DNA of 64,000 nucleotides from JALRBM01 sp964615445 (GCA_964615445.1 CAZTOK010000004.1:1-64000), one strand, 5' to 3'; shown: positions 34,908 through 43,270, numbered from the stretch's first letter. The notes: generated by a model not told the origin, from the letters alone. Made by a program: numbers and translations.

Positions 34908-35956
34908 AATTACTTGAATATGAGGCGAAGAATCTACTAACCCATTACACTATTCTAGTCCCAAAGGGCACACTCGTTACAGCAAATACATTACCTAGTA
35001 CTGTGCCTATCGTATTAAAGTCACAGGTTCCGGTCGGTGGGCGCGGTAAGGCCGGTGGGGTGGTTATTGTCACTAAACCAAAGGACATAATACCAACAGT
35101 CAATCGTCTCTTAAAGTTGCCTATTAAGGGATACACGCCGCGCGCACTACTTGCCGAAGAAAAGATTGACATAGTGCATGAGCTGTATATTTCGCTTACG
35201 ATTGACCAGACAGAGGCTGCTGTTCGTCTCACCGCTCATAAGGACGGTGGTGTAGACGTTGAAGGCAATGAGAACTTTTTTACAACAATAATTACACAAG
35301 AAACGCTCCAAACATGTGCAAAAAGCCTAACTACTTACTTTTCGTCTAGTGACGACCTTGTTTATACACTCCTTAGCCATCTCTTTAAGGCGTTTACGCA
35401 AAATGATGCAACACTTCTTGAGATTAACCCTCTCCTTTATACGAGAGACGACGCATTTGTGTGTGGTGACTGCAAAATGGAGCTTGATGATGCAGCTGCC
35501 TTTCGTCACGATTGGTATTTTGAAGCCAAGCCCACTAATACTAACTTTGTTACCCTGAATGAAAATGGCGTCATTGCCACTATCGCCAACGGCGCTGGCC
35601 TCGCTATGGCAACGGTTGATGCTATTACTAGTGCAGGCTTCACGGCTGCTAATTTTCTTGATATCGGCGGTGGCGCAAATATAGAAACGATACTTGACGC
35701 ATTTCAAAAGATAAATGAGTTTCCTCATGTGCATGCAATTATTATTAATATCTTCGCTGGTATTACACGCTGCGATGAAGTAGCTCGAGCTATCATTGCT
35801 GCGAAGCATCATACACCTGCCCTTCCTTCGCTATTTATCCGGCTGGCAGGCACCAATTTTGAAGAAGCTGTCGAACTACTTGCCGCCGAAAATATCCCCA
35901 CGCTCCCCACGCTCGAAGAATGCCTTACGGCCGCCAGAAAGAAAGCGTATGCATAA
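34904..35956 (+). CDS. sucC: Succinate-CoA ligase (ADP/GDP-forming) beta subunit
   Basis: SucC binds nucleotide and, with SucD, interconverts succinyl-CoA plus ADP/GDP and Pi with succinate, CoA and ATP/GTP. The ATP-grasp start MKLLEYEAKNLLTHY matches the family, as do VPVGGRGKAGG (about 43-53), LLEINPLLYT, the C-terminal NGAGLAMATVDAI and IINIFAGITRCDEVA. At 350 residues it is somewhat shorter than the usual about 385. It is translationally coupled to the GT2 gene upstream and overlaps sucD by eight bases. No other TCA-cycle gene is visible in this window. Confidence 0.92.
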   Translation: MKLLEYEAKNLLTHYTILVPKGTLVTANTLPSTVPIVLKSQVPVGGRGKAGGVVIVTKPKDIIPTVNRLLKLPIKGYTPRALLAEEKIDIVHELYISLTIDQTEAAVRLTAHKDGGVDVEGNENFFTTIITQETLQTCAKSLTTYFSSSDDLVYTLLSHLFKAFTQNDATLLEINPLLYTRDDAFVCGDCKMELDDAAAFRHDWYFEAKPTNTNFVTLNENGVIATIANGAGLAMATVDAITSAGFTAANFLDIGGGANIETILDAFQKINEFPHVHAIIINIFAGITRCDEVARAIIAAKHHTPALPSLFIRLAGTNFEEAVELLAAENIPTLPTLEECLTAARKKAYA

Positions 35957-36824
35957 AAGCTTATTCGAGGTCAAGCACGTTATAGTTCAAGGGATCACCG
36001 GAAGCCATGGTGCGTTTCATACGGCCGCCATGTGCGCCGCTGGCACATCAATTGTCGCTGGAACCTCGCCTAGTAAAGCTGGGCAATTCGTTAACGGGGT
36101 ACCTGTATATAAAACTATTTTGGATATTAAAAAAGTTCACCCAACTATTGACGCGAGTGTTGTATTTGTGCCGGCGCCATTCGCTAAGGTGGCACTTCTT
36201 GAGGCCATTGCCGCCGAAATCCCCCTAATTGTCTGTATTACCGAGAATATCCCGGTCCACGATATGCTCGTTGTTAAAAAGGCCGCCGCAGAACGGGGAG
36301 TAACGATCATTGGCCCTAACTGTCCAGGTATTCTTATTCCTGCCAAACTCAAACTTGGGATTATCCCTGTCTCTATGGCGCTACCTGGGTCTGTAGCTAT
36401 CGTAAGCCGCTCCGGAACGTTAACATACGAGGTCGCAGCTGGCCTGAGTGCCAAAGGTATTGGCCAGGCCTATATTATTGGTATCGGCGGCGATCGTGTA
36501 CGCGGCACCAGCTTCATCGATTGTTTAAAACTATTCGAAGAAGATCCGGCAGTATCCTCTATCGTACTTATTGGAGAAATTGGAGGGAGCGGCGAGCAGC
36601 AAGCAGCCGCTTTTATTACCCAACATATTACCAAACCGATATATGCCTATATCGCTGGCCACTCGGCGCCTCTAGGGGTACAGCTTGGACATGCCGGAGC
36701 TATTTTGGGCAGTACAGACGAAACTGCAGCTGCAAAAACGAGAGCTCTTTCTCAAGCAGGTGCACATACAAGTAGAAATATAGCTGCGCTTATTGAGAAA
36801 GTAGTAGCAACTTACTTATCCTAA
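35949..36824 (+). CDS. sucD: Succinate-CoA ligase (ADP/GDP-forming) alpha subunit
   Basis: SucD carries the CoA-binding domain and the phosphorylated His. The ATG at 35949 is chosen over the longer frame from 35796 because it gives the family N-terminus (VIVQGITGSHGAFHT), overlaps sucC by only eight bases, and yields 291 residues, the usual length. VFVPAPFAK, ITENIPVHDML, GPNCPG, SRSGTLTYEV, LIGEIGGSGE and GHAGAILG (active-site His) are all present. Its last bases overlap, in opposite orientation, the frameshifted end of the neighbouring oxidoreductase frame. Confidence 0.93.
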   Translation: MHKSLFEVKHVIVQGITGSHGAFHTAAMCAAGTSIVAGTSPSKAGQFVNGVPVYKTILDIKKVHPTIDASVVFVPAPFAKVALLEAIAAEIPLIVCITENIPVHDMLVVKKAAAERGVTIIGPNCPGILIPAKLKLGIIPVSMALPGSVAIVSRSGTLTYEVAAGLSAKGIGQAYIIGIGGDRVRGTSFIDCLKLFEEDPAVSSIVLIGEIGGSGEQQAAAFITQHITKPIYAYIAGHSAPLGVQLGHAGAILGSTDETAAAKTRALSQAGAHTSRNIAALIEKVVATYLS

Positions 36825-36997
36825 GGATATATCTCTCTGTACTCTTGCATCTGCTCGAAGAGATAATAGCGCCTCGATTCGTGGCAACGCCTCGGATACA
36901 CTAATATAAGGAAGGGTCTCAGAATAAGGATACCGAATACGTTGTAGTATATATCGAGCCATATCTCGACGAGTATCGTCAGGTATTATTTTCTCTT
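36816..36997 (-). other. Out-of-frame C-terminal continuation of the oxidoreductase gene
   Basis: After the stop of the oxidoreductase frame at 36998, another minus-strand frame stays open down to a TAA at 36816 and reads like real protein: NIEGAPVEEKIIPDDTRRD, then MARYILQRIRYPYSETLP, then SVSEALPRIEALLSL. Joining it to the upstream frame needs one extra base near the TTT at 37027-37029 (an AAA run on the minus strand). It is either a frameshift mutation, a sequencing error in a homopolymer, or a programmed shift. Confidence 0.65.
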
Positions 36998-37900
36998 CTA
37001 CAGGAGCACCCTCAATGTTCCATACCTTTGTTCGGCTTTAAAAGTCGAATTTATATCAAGTTCGGTGTACGCTCCATTTAAAAATCGGGCAGCAAGCCTA
37101 CGTGTTTGCGGAGGATTATCATGACGCATCATTCTGCCATATTGATCCATAGTAAATTTGCCGAGCCCCTGTGCAATATGCACTACTACCTCACCAAGCC
37201 TAAAACGCATATAATTTCCATCATTACCAGGAATAGAATCGACATCTGCATAGTGTACATTTTCTTCTATTTTTTGGCTGTCACTTCCCAGAACTTCTCC
37301 CATAATAACAGAACTAACTCCATGCGTATGAGGTAATTCAATACCAAAAATATCTAGTACACCATGAGGATTTCTTAATTTTCTTAGCTTTGAGGTCCAT
37401 GCAAATAGTTCCATTAACGGATTATTGTCATGTGCTTGTTCATGAATATGGGTAAGGAAATGTTCAAAACTTTTAGAAATAAGATATGGTTCGTTCATAA
37501 ATGAATTTGACGGAAGATAGTATTCATGAGATTTAAACCACGCAAACTCCTCCGGGGTTGCCGCGAGAGGCTTTTCTAAAGATAGTACGGGCAGGTCCAT
37601 ACCTTGTTGCGTGTACGCATTTAAGATATCGTAGGTCGCCGAAGCATGCTGACCGCTGCCGGTAGCGATCGCAACAGCATCAAATCTTCCTTCTGGCATA
37701 GTATTTACTAACTCAACTTTTCCTTGATGTAAGGCGCTACTAAGATTAGGCAAGTCGGTGCGAAATGGCACATTAGGGTTAATATCATAAAAGGTAATAC
37801 TTGGTATATGTTCTCTACCACCAGCCACTTCAGGATCGGTAAGATGCTCGCCGTGTTTAGACTGGCTCGCCCTCGCTCCTACAATTAAAATTCGTTCCAT
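36998..37900 (-). CDS. Gfo/Idh/MocA-like oxidoreductase, C-terminus frameshifted
   Basis: The N-terminal Rossmann-like segment (MERILIVGARASQ), DAVAIATGSGQHASATYDIL and VLSLEKPLAATPEEF with the EKP motif match the Gfo/Idh/MocA family of NAD(P)-dependent sugar oxidoreductases. FNGAY-type and HGVLDIFGIELPHTHG segments follow. The ATG at 37900 is preferred over the upstream start at 37921 because of the G-rich ribosome-like stretch before it. The frame stops at 36998, but the likely native C-terminus continues in another frame to 36816, so the product as read may lack about 60 residues. Possibly inactive. Confidence 0.72.
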   Translation of the reverse strand: MERILIVGARASQSKHGEHLTDPEVAGGREHIPSITFYDINPNVPFRTDLPNLSSALHQGKVELVNTMPEGRFDAVAIATGSGQHASATYDILNAYTQQGMDLPVLSLEKPLAATPEEFAWFKSHEYYLPSNSFMNEPYLISKSFEHFLTHIHEQAHDNNPLMELFAWTSKLRKLRNPHGVLDIFGIELPHTHGVSSVIMGEVLGSDSQKIEENVHYADVDSIPGNDGNYMRFRLGEVVVHIAQGLGKFTMDQYGRMMRHDNPPQTRRLAARFLNGAYTELDINSTFKAEQRYGTLRVLL

Positions 37901-37946
37901 GCCACCCCCCATCATGTACATATCTATATAAAGTTAGATCAAATGT

Positions 37947-37952
37947 TATAAT
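37947..37952 (+). promoter_or_regulatory. Extended -10 seven bases before the GT2 gene at 37960
   Basis: A perfect TATAAT (37947-37952) preceded by TGT makes an extended -10, and seven bases later comes the ATG at 37960. The mRNA should be leaderless. Confidence 0.55.
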
Positions 37953-37959
37953 AAACTCA

Positions 37960-38907
37960 ATGACTCATAAAAAGATTAGCATACTTATCCCTGCCTATAA
38001 CGAGCACGAGGTCCTTCGTCACCTTTACGAGCGACTCAACAAACTCGCCGGCGAAAATCAAAACTATGACTTTGAATTTTTATTCATTAATGACGGTAGT
38101 CGCGACAATACTCTTGAAATGATTCAGACATATGCTGAAGAAGACCATCGCATTGGCTACATTAACCTTTCGCGTAATTTTGGCAAGGAAATCGCCATGA
38201 TTGCCGGATTAGATCACGTTACTGGTGACGCCACGGTTATTATCGATGCCGATTTACAAGATCCCCCAGAGCTCATACCTGAAATGATTAAATATTGGGA
38301 AGAAGGCTACGACGATGTATATGCCAGGCGAAAATCACGCGCTGGTGAGTCGTGGCTTAAAAAAGTAACCTCTACAATGTTTTATAGACTACTTCAAAAA
38401 TCAACCAACATTCCTATTCAACGCGATACGGGTGACTTTCGTTTGCTCGATAAACGCTGCGTTGAAGCATTGCGACAATTCCGAGAATCGCAGCGGTATG
38501 GCAAGGGGATGTTCAGTTGGATCGGCTACAAGAAAAAAGAGATTCTTTATAGCCGTGACGCGCGCGCAGCTGGTGTCACTAAGTGGAACTACCCAAAGCT
38601 CGCCAACCTGGCCATTGATGGTATTACCTCTTTTACTACAGCCCCGCTCCGTATTTCATCCGTATTAGGCCTGCTTGTATCGTTGGTTGCGTTTATTTAT
38701 ATCATTTACCTTGTTGTTCGCACTGCGCTACATGGCAGCGACTTGGCCGGCTATCCATCTATGATGGCGGTCATTCTCTTTCTTGGTGGCGTACAGCTTT
38801 TGTCACTTGGTATTATTGGCGAATACATTGGACGTATTTTTAACGAAACCAAGCATCGTCCACTTTACTTAATAGAGAGTTATCATGAAAGTAAACGTCA
38901 AAGATAA
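37960..38907 (+). CDS. GT2-family polyprenyl-phosphate glycosyltransferase (GtrB-like)
   Basis: The 315-residue protein has a GT-A domain (ISILIPAYNEHEVL near residue 6, FLFINDGSRDNTLEM near 43, TVIIDADLQDPPELIPEM near 90 with the DADLQDPPE motif of DPM1/GtrB enzymes) and two C-terminal membrane helices (about 232-254 and 266-290). It would make an undecaprenyl-phosphate sugar for the GtrA-like flippase directly downstream, which overlaps it by 23 bases. This is the second GtrB/GtrA-type pair in the locus. A leaderless start is likely (extended -10 at 37947). Confidence 0.92.
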   Translation: MTHKKISILIPAYNEHEVLRHLYERLNKLAGENQNYDFEFLFINDGSRDNTLEMIQTYAEEDHRIGYINLSRNFGKEIAMIAGLDHVTGDATVIIDADLQDPPELIPEMIKYWEEGYDDVYARRKSRAGESWLKKVTSTMFYRLLQKSTNIPIQRDTGDFRLLDKRCVEALRQFRESQRYGKGMFSWIGYKKKEILYSRDARAAGVTKWNYPKLANLAIDGITSFTTAPLRISSVLGLLVSLVAFIYIIYLVVRTALHGSDLAGYPSMMAVILFLGGVQLLSLGIIGEYIGRIFNETKHRPLYLIESYHESKRQR

Positions 38908-39319
38908 AGAGCAAAAAATGCGTTTCGTCGCCGTTGGCGGCGTTAATACAGTTATTGATTTTGGCTTACTTTTCGCACTCAGTACCCTTGGCGTGCCCGT
39001 GCTTATTGCTAATATCTTTTCAACTACAACAGCATTTTGCTTTAGCTTTTTTGCCAATAAAAAATACACATTCAAAACAACCGATACGAATGTTAAGCGC
39101 GAGCTTTTTCTGTTTATCGTTGTAACGCTTTTTGGACTATGGATACTCCAAACCATTGTCATTAAGTTAGTAATTATGTCATTTTCAGGCATTCATCTAT
39201 CCGATAACGCAGCGTTATTCATCGCGAAGGTCATTGCCACTATGGTGACCCTCGTGTGGAATTATGTCATGTATTCACGTGTCGTCTTTAAAAAGAACGA
39301 CACAGAAATTGAACTGTAA
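38885..39319 (+). CDS. GtrA-like membrane protein
   Basis: The 144-residue protein has four predicted helices and the GtrA pattern (RFVAVGGVNTVIDFGLLFAL near residue 13, FFANKKYTF near 55, TLVWNYVMYSRVVF at the end). It is probably the flippase for the polyprenyl-phosphate sugar made by the GtrB-like gene upstream, with which it overlaps. Its stop overlaps the next start (TAATG). The charged tail KKNDTEIEL is cytoplasmic. Confidence 0.88.
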   Translation: MKVNVKDKEQKMRFVAVGGVNTVIDFGLLFALSTLGVPVLIANIFSTTTAFCFSFFANKKYTFKTTDTNVKRELFLFIVVTLFGLWILQTIVIKLVIMSFSGIHLSDNAALFIAKVIATMVTLVWNYVMYSRVVFKKNDTEIEL

Positions 39320-40410
39320 TGCACATTGCTATTGATGCGCGCATTATCAACTCCTCCACGGGCACCTATGTTGAACGACTGCTGCACTACCTACAACAAA
39401 TCGATAACGTTAATCGCTACACTATTCTTGTGCCTCCAAAAGACAAAGATTATTTTGTTCCTACAAATAAGAATTTCACCGTCAGAACTATAGATATCCC
39501 TAATTACTCATTTGCCGAACAAACAACATTCAAAACCTTCCTTGATGAACTCTCACCTGATCTTGTTCATTTTTGTATGCCTCAACAACCAATTTCTTAT
39601 AAAGGGAAGCACGTAACGACCATTCACGATCTTATCCTGTTAAACACCTATAATTCTGATAAAAATTGGCTTATCTTTCGTGTAAAACAGCTCATCGGGC
39701 GGTTTGTTTTTAAACGCATCGCATTTACTAATGAACACATAATCGTACCGACCGAGTATGTCAAAAAAGCCTACATAGATTTCTCAGGTATTCCTGAAGA
39801 AAAGGTTTCAGTCACATACGAATCAGCTGACATTTCTGTCGATACTCTCAAGCCTTACAAACATACCTTTAAAAACTTTATTTTATACGTAGGTCAGCAA
39901 AGCGATTACAAAAATATTCGTCGGCTTGGCGAGGCCCACCAACAACTACTTAAAAAACATCCCAACCTCGGCCTAATACTTGTAGGTAAAAAAACTGCTG
40001 CTCATCTTAAAAACGAAGCCTATTTTACCAAAAAAGGCTATAAAAATATCCTTTTCACAGGCTTTATCTCAAACGCCGAACTCGGCTGGCTTTATACTAA
40101 GTGCACTGCTTACGTCTTTCCATCGCTTATGGAGGGTTTTGGCCTGCCCGCCCTTGAAGCCATGGCGTACGGCGCACCAGTAGCGAGCAGCAATGCAACG
40201 TGCTTGCCTGAAGTATGTGGCGATGCTGCTCGCTACTTTGATCCAAACAACACCGATGATATGGCCCATGCGATTAACGATATTCTTGTAGACAAAAAAA
40301 TGCGTGATTCCCTTATAAAAAGAGGATCTCAGCAGATAAAAAAGTACTCGTGGAAACGTATGGCTCAGCAAACGTATGCAGTTTATATGGAAGCTTTAAA
40401 CACTAAATAA
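39319..40410 (+). CDS. GT4-family glycosyltransferase
   Basis: This 363-residue GT-B enzyme resembles GT4 mannosyl- or rhamnosyltransferases. HIAIDARIINSSTGTYVERL at the start is typical (ARIINSSTG with the GIGRY-like motif). YVGQQSDYKNIRRL near 195 and the E-x7-E region FPSLMEGFGLPALEAMAYGAP near 275 (catalytic Glu residues) complete the signature. Its ATG overlaps the gtrA stop, so it is in the same operon. A strong terminator follows at 40429-40471. Confidence 0.92.
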   Translation: MHIAIDARIINSSTGTYVERLLHYLQQIDNVNRYTILVPPKDKDYFVPTNKNFTVRTIDIPNYSFAEQTTFKTFLDELSPDLVHFCMPQQPISYKGKHVTTIHDLILLNTYNSDKNWLIFRVKQLIGRFVFKRIAFTNEHIIVPTEYVKKAYIDFSGIPEEKVSVTYESADISVDTLKPYKHTFKNFILYVGQQSDYKNIRRLGEAHQQLLKKHPNLGLILVGKKTAAHLKNEAYFTKKGYKNILFTGFISNAELGWLYTKCTAYVFPSLMEGFGLPALEAMAYGAPVASSNATCLPEVCGDAARYFDPNNTDDMAHAINDILVDKKMRDSLIKRGSQQIKKYSWKRMAQQTYAVYMEALNTK

Positions 40411-40428
40411 TACCTTCAGTAAAGGGCT

Positions 40429-40471
40429 GGCTGTATCGTGCACACAGTTGTGCACGATACAGCCTTTTTTG
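40429..40471 (+). terminator. Rho-independent terminator shared by convergent genes
   Basis: GGCTGTATCGTGCAC (40429-40443) and GTGCACGATACAGCC (40450-40464) form a perfect 15-bp stem with a 6-base loop, followed by TTTTTT on the plus strand. It ends the glycosyltransferase operon and is directly next to the stop of the minus-strand gene at 40472, for which the same stem can form in RNA without a T-run. Confidence 0.88.
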
Positions 40472-41344
40472 TTATGCAGCCAGCAAACGTCCCTCAAGTT
40501 GACTCATACGCCAGGCACGAGTTCGCACGCTTTGTCGTTGCGCCTTCTGAATAACACTAGGAATGAGGCTATAATCTTCTAGGACGATAAGTCTTCCTTC
40601 ATCCTCGGCTTTATAAAGATCAGGGAAAGAACGAAACGAACCAGGAAACGATTTATTACCATAATCTCGCGTTGTGAGGAACAATACAATACTGCCATTC
40701 TCAAGTGCGACTTGGCATTCACGCCTTGTGCCGTCGCCACCACCAACGCATACCAAAATATCGGGTAAAAGCCCGACAAACACTTCACGCTCAGGGTAGG
40801 TGTTAGCCTTAACGACCAAATGGTCACGAGGCCCAATACTCGCTAGGCCTTCAAGCGGGATAAACCCCAAGCTGGGGATATCATATTTGGCCGCCAACAC
40901 CCCGCTTAGGCCAAGTACGCCAGCACTTACCCCACCATCGCTGATAAGTGAAGGTGCATAGTTTATATTCACCAAAGTCTGAAGTAATGCTGACATAGCA
41001 TCAGCTTCGTCCGCATACTCATAGCCACCAGTAGCGAATCCAGAAAATCCCCAAACAAGTCCATTTTGATGGTACGCTTCAACTACCTGAATAACATCAG
41101 TAACCGGTAGCGTAGGCATATTATATTCCCAGAAAGCATCGCTTAGTGACGAGTCTGTGTATATTCGACTCGTCGTTGAAAGCGCATAATGGTCAATTGC
41201 AACGGGCTGATTACCATATTCTGGATGCGGGTAGCTCACTCCCTCAAGAAGAGAGACGCGTCGTAATGAATCGGGAAATTGCTCTCCTCTGGTGCAAAGT
41301 GAAACAAACATCTGCTGCCACGATGCCCAATTATCTCCAGCCAT
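40472..41344 (-). CDS. SLOG/LOG-like Rossmann-fold protein, isolated unit
   Basis: The 290-residue protein has the features of the SLOG/LOG-type nucleotide-binding fold: SDGGVSAGVLGLSG (about 140), ASIGPRDHLVV, LLPDILVCVGGGDGTRREC (about 205-223, with a GGGDGT loop for phosphate binding) and ENGSIVLFL. Relatives cleave or sense nucleotides, but no specific activity can be named. The ATG at 41344 is preferred over TTG at 41356 because GGGAG lies six bases before it. It has its own promoter (41389-41417), a 5' hairpin and a 15-bp 3' hairpin. Confidence 0.65.
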   Translation of the reverse strand: MAGDNWASWQQMFVSLCTRGEQFPDSLRRVSLLEGVSYPHPEYGNQPVAIDHYALSTTSRIYTDSSLSDAFWEYNMPTLPVTDVIQVVEAYHQNGLVWGFSGFATGGYEYADEADAMSALLQTLVNINYAPSLISDGGVSAGVLGLSGVLAAKYDIPSLGFIPLEGLASIGPRDHLVVKANTYPEREVFVGLLPDILVCVGGGDGTRRECQVALENGSIVLFLTTRDYGNKSFPGSFRSFPDLYKAEDEGRLIVLEDYSLIPSVIQKAQRQSVRTRAWRMSQLEGRLLAA

Positions 41345-41368
41345 TACCACTCCCAAGCTGCAGTGAAC

Positions 41369-41384
41369 GTAGTCTAATGACTAC
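41369..41384 (-). promoter_or_regulatory. Hairpin at the 5' end of the SLOG-like mRNA
   Basis: GTAGTC-ATTA-GACTAC is a perfect 6-bp stem with a 4-base loop, located at or within a few bases of the expected transcription start. It could protect the 5' end of the mRNA. Confidence 0.4.
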
Positions 41385-41388
41385 ACGT

Positions 41389-41417
41389 ATGGTATATGGA
41401 AGTAACGTATTTGTCTA
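41389..41417 (-). promoter_or_regulatory. Candidate promoter of the SLOG-like gene
   Basis: Minus-strand TAGACA (41417-41412) and TACCAT (41394-41389) are 17 bases apart. The leader to the ATG at 41344 is about 38 bases. Confidence 0.5.
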
Positions 41418-41448
41418 TTTTTTAAAAAATATCTGATATAGAGTTTGT

Positions 41449-41910
41449 TTAACTTGATTTTTGCACAATTACGATACGTCGGTCGCGGCCTTCACCTTCT
41501 GAAAAGGTCTGAATATCATCATACTCATCAGCAACTCGGTGAACAATCCGGCGATCAGCAGCATTAAGCCGGGCCACATAAGAATCACCTGTTTCACGAA
41601 CTCCTTCAATCCACATTCGAGCATCGGCAGCCACTTTATCGGCGCGTTGTTTTTTATAGTCCGCAATGTCTACATTAACACGTGAGGTTTGTGCATTTTT
41701 ATTGCGAAGTGTCGTTGAAATAATATATTGAATACTGCGAAGTGTTTCGGCATTACGACCAATGAGAAGACTGTTGAGTTCAGAAGAGGGGACTGAAAGT
41801 TCGATTACTTCATCCGTAAGGACAGCATCAACTGCTACATTTACGCCAAAAAACGATAAAATATCTTCGAGGTATTTCTTTGCAAATTCAATTGATTGCT
41901 GCGTATCCAT
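41449..41910 (-). CDS. khpB: KH/R3H RNA-binding protein KhpB (Jag)
   Basis: The 153-residue protein has a KH-like domain (about 30-90, with the LIGRNAETLRS loop for RNA contact) and an R3H domain (about 95-150, with RLNAADRRIVHRVADEYDDI). The N-terminal Jag_N domain of longer homologues is absent. KhpB binds RNA and in Firmicutes works with KhpA in envelope growth control. It overlaps yidC by one base, the conserved arrangement beside yidC, rnpA and rpmH near the origin. Confidence 0.9.
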   Translation of the reverse strand: MDTQQSIEFAKKYLEDILSFFGVNVAVDAVLTDEVIELSVPSSELNSLLIGRNAETLRSIQYIISTTLRNKNAQTSRVNVDIADYKKQRADKVAADARMWIEGVRETGDSYVARLNAADRRIVHRVADEYDDIQTFSEGEGRDRRIVIVQKSS

Positions 41911-42848
41911 TACTTCCTCCTTTTTTGGTCTGTAGCCTTAATGCGCGTAATTGTCGCCGTCGTTGCAGCTTTCTCTCGAGCCCTAGCGGTCGCCTTTTTA
42001 TGTATCGTGCTCGGTTTTGACTCGGCAATTTCTTCAAGCTCTTCCTCGTCTTTTCGAAGAAGGTATGTCTGCTGCCCTACGGCAACTAGGTTAGAGACGG
42101 CGTAATAGAGAGCAAGCGCACCAGGCACGTTAAGCATAATAAATAGCATAAAGAACGGCAACACCATCACCATCTTCCCCATAACAATAGTATTAAGTTC
42201 AGACTGATCAGCCGCCTGGCCACTGCTCGCTTCAGCCATAACATCGCGAAGGCGACGCTTTTTCTCCGGCTGCGGCATAGTTTGTTTGCTCATAAAGTAC
42301 TGGGTTGCCGCAGCAATAACTGCAAGAAGTACAAGGACGATATCAACACCATGGTTCGAGAAAGCAGTTTTTGTCAAATCGATTATCCCAAAGAGTTTTT
42401 CGTGAAATTGATCGGGATGCGCAATCAATTCTTTGACTGGCTCAAGCCCTTTCATAAAGCTATACGTATACTGACCAATTTGGTCACGGTGATCAATAAA
42501 AATACGAATCACACTATAAAGTGCGATGAAGATCGGTAGCTGAATGAGTAAAATACCAATTGAGCGAAATGGGCTAACGCCGTGTTTTTTATATAGCTCA
42601 AGCATCTGCATACTCTCTTGCTGTTTATTGCCTTTAGTCTGCTTTTTAATACGCGCCAGCTCTGGCTGCAACTTCTTCATCGCTTTGGTTTGATGAAGTT
42701 GTTTTTTTACTAGTGGAAATAGCGCAAATCGCACTAGCACAGTAAAAATAATTAAACTAACGCCAAAATCACCACCCGGAATAATACTATACAGCCCAAT
42801 TAACAGGTTAAAAATTGGCTGAACAATCAAAACGTCAAAAATATTCAC
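41910..42848 (-). CDS. yidC: Membrane protein insertase YidC
   Basis: YidC/Oxa1 inserts and folds membrane proteins. The 312-residue product has the first helix at about 8-28, a cytoplasmic hairpin (KLQPELARIKKQTKGNKQQ, about 55-90), and later helices including LIQLPIFIALYSVI and LFIMLNVPGALALYYAVS (about 225-250). It lacks the large periplasmic P1 domain, like Gram-positive-type YidC. The C-terminal tail is basic. It forms the khpB-yidC-rnpA-rpmH cluster. TGGTACAAT, an extended -10, lies just upstream of the ATG at 42848. Confidence 0.95.
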   Translation of the reverse strand: MNIFDVLIVQPIFNLLIGLYSIIPGGDFGVSLIIFTVLVRFALFPLVKKQLHQTKAMKKLQPELARIKKQTKGNKQQESMQMLELYKKHGVSPFRSIGILLIQLPIFIALYSVIRIFIDHRDQIGQYTYSFMKGLEPVKELIAHPDQFHEKLFGIIDLTKTAFSNHGVDIVLVLLAVIAAATQYFMSKQTMPQPEKKRRLRDVMAEASSGQAADQSELNTIVMGKMVMVLPFFMLFIMLNVPGALALYYAVSNLVAVGQQTYLLRKDEEELEEIAESKPSTIHKKATARAREKAATTATITRIKATDQKRRK

Positions 42849-42895
42849 TTAAAAACTCCAGAAACTATTTGTTCTATTGTACCAGTTTTGTTGTT

Positions 42896-43243
42896 TTATT
42901 TATAGAGATCGGTCTGTGTAAAAAGATCTTGTATGAGTTTTACAAGTTCATCGTGTGGGAGCGAAATGAGTTCACTCGAAAAAACCATAATCGCCACATC
43001 GTGTGGTAACTTTATCTGCGGAAGTTCGTGCCGAACAATCTCGTACAAGCGACGACGAATACGATTACGACCAACTGCACTTTTATGTACTTTTTTGCTT
43101 ACTACCACAGTAAAACGAGAATGTTTACGATGGATATTGCGCACATATTTAATCGTCACTAAGTGCGAGCGGATAGCGCGCCCATTTTTATAGACATAAC
43201 GCAAACTGCCGTGACCATGAAAGCGATGAATAATTGATAACAT
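42896..43243 (-). CDS. rnpA: Ribonuclease P protein component
   Basis: RnpA is the protein subunit of RNase P, which processes tRNA 5' ends. The 115-residue product has the signature region KSAVGRNRIRRRLYEIVRHE (about 58-77) that includes the RNR motif, preceded by SRFTVVVSKKVHK. It lies between yidC and rpmH as usual. A TATAAT at 43255-43260 on the minus strand is only eleven bases before the ATG, suggesting its own almost leaderless transcript. Confidence 0.94.
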   Translation of the reverse strand: MLSIIHRFHGHGSLRYVYKNGRAIRSHLVTIKYVRNIHRKHSRFTVVVSKKVHKSAVGRNRIRRRLYEIVRHELPQIKLPHDVAIMVFSSELISLPHDELVKLIQDLFTQTDLYK

Positions 43244-43254
43244 AAGGTGTTTTT

Positions 43255-43260
43255 ATTATA
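43255..43260 (-). promoter_or_regulatory. -10 element of rnpA
   Basis: A perfect minus-strand TATAAT lies eleven bases before the rnpA ATG at 43243, just downstream of the rpmH terminator. No clear -35 was found. Confidence 0.4.
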
Positions 43261-43270
43261 GCGTACAAAT

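Noticed and set aside
35796..35948. N-terminal extension of sucD from the upstream ATG at 35796
   Set aside because: The extra 51 residues lie over sucC and resemble no SucD sequence, while the ATG at 35949 gives the family N-terminus and normal length.
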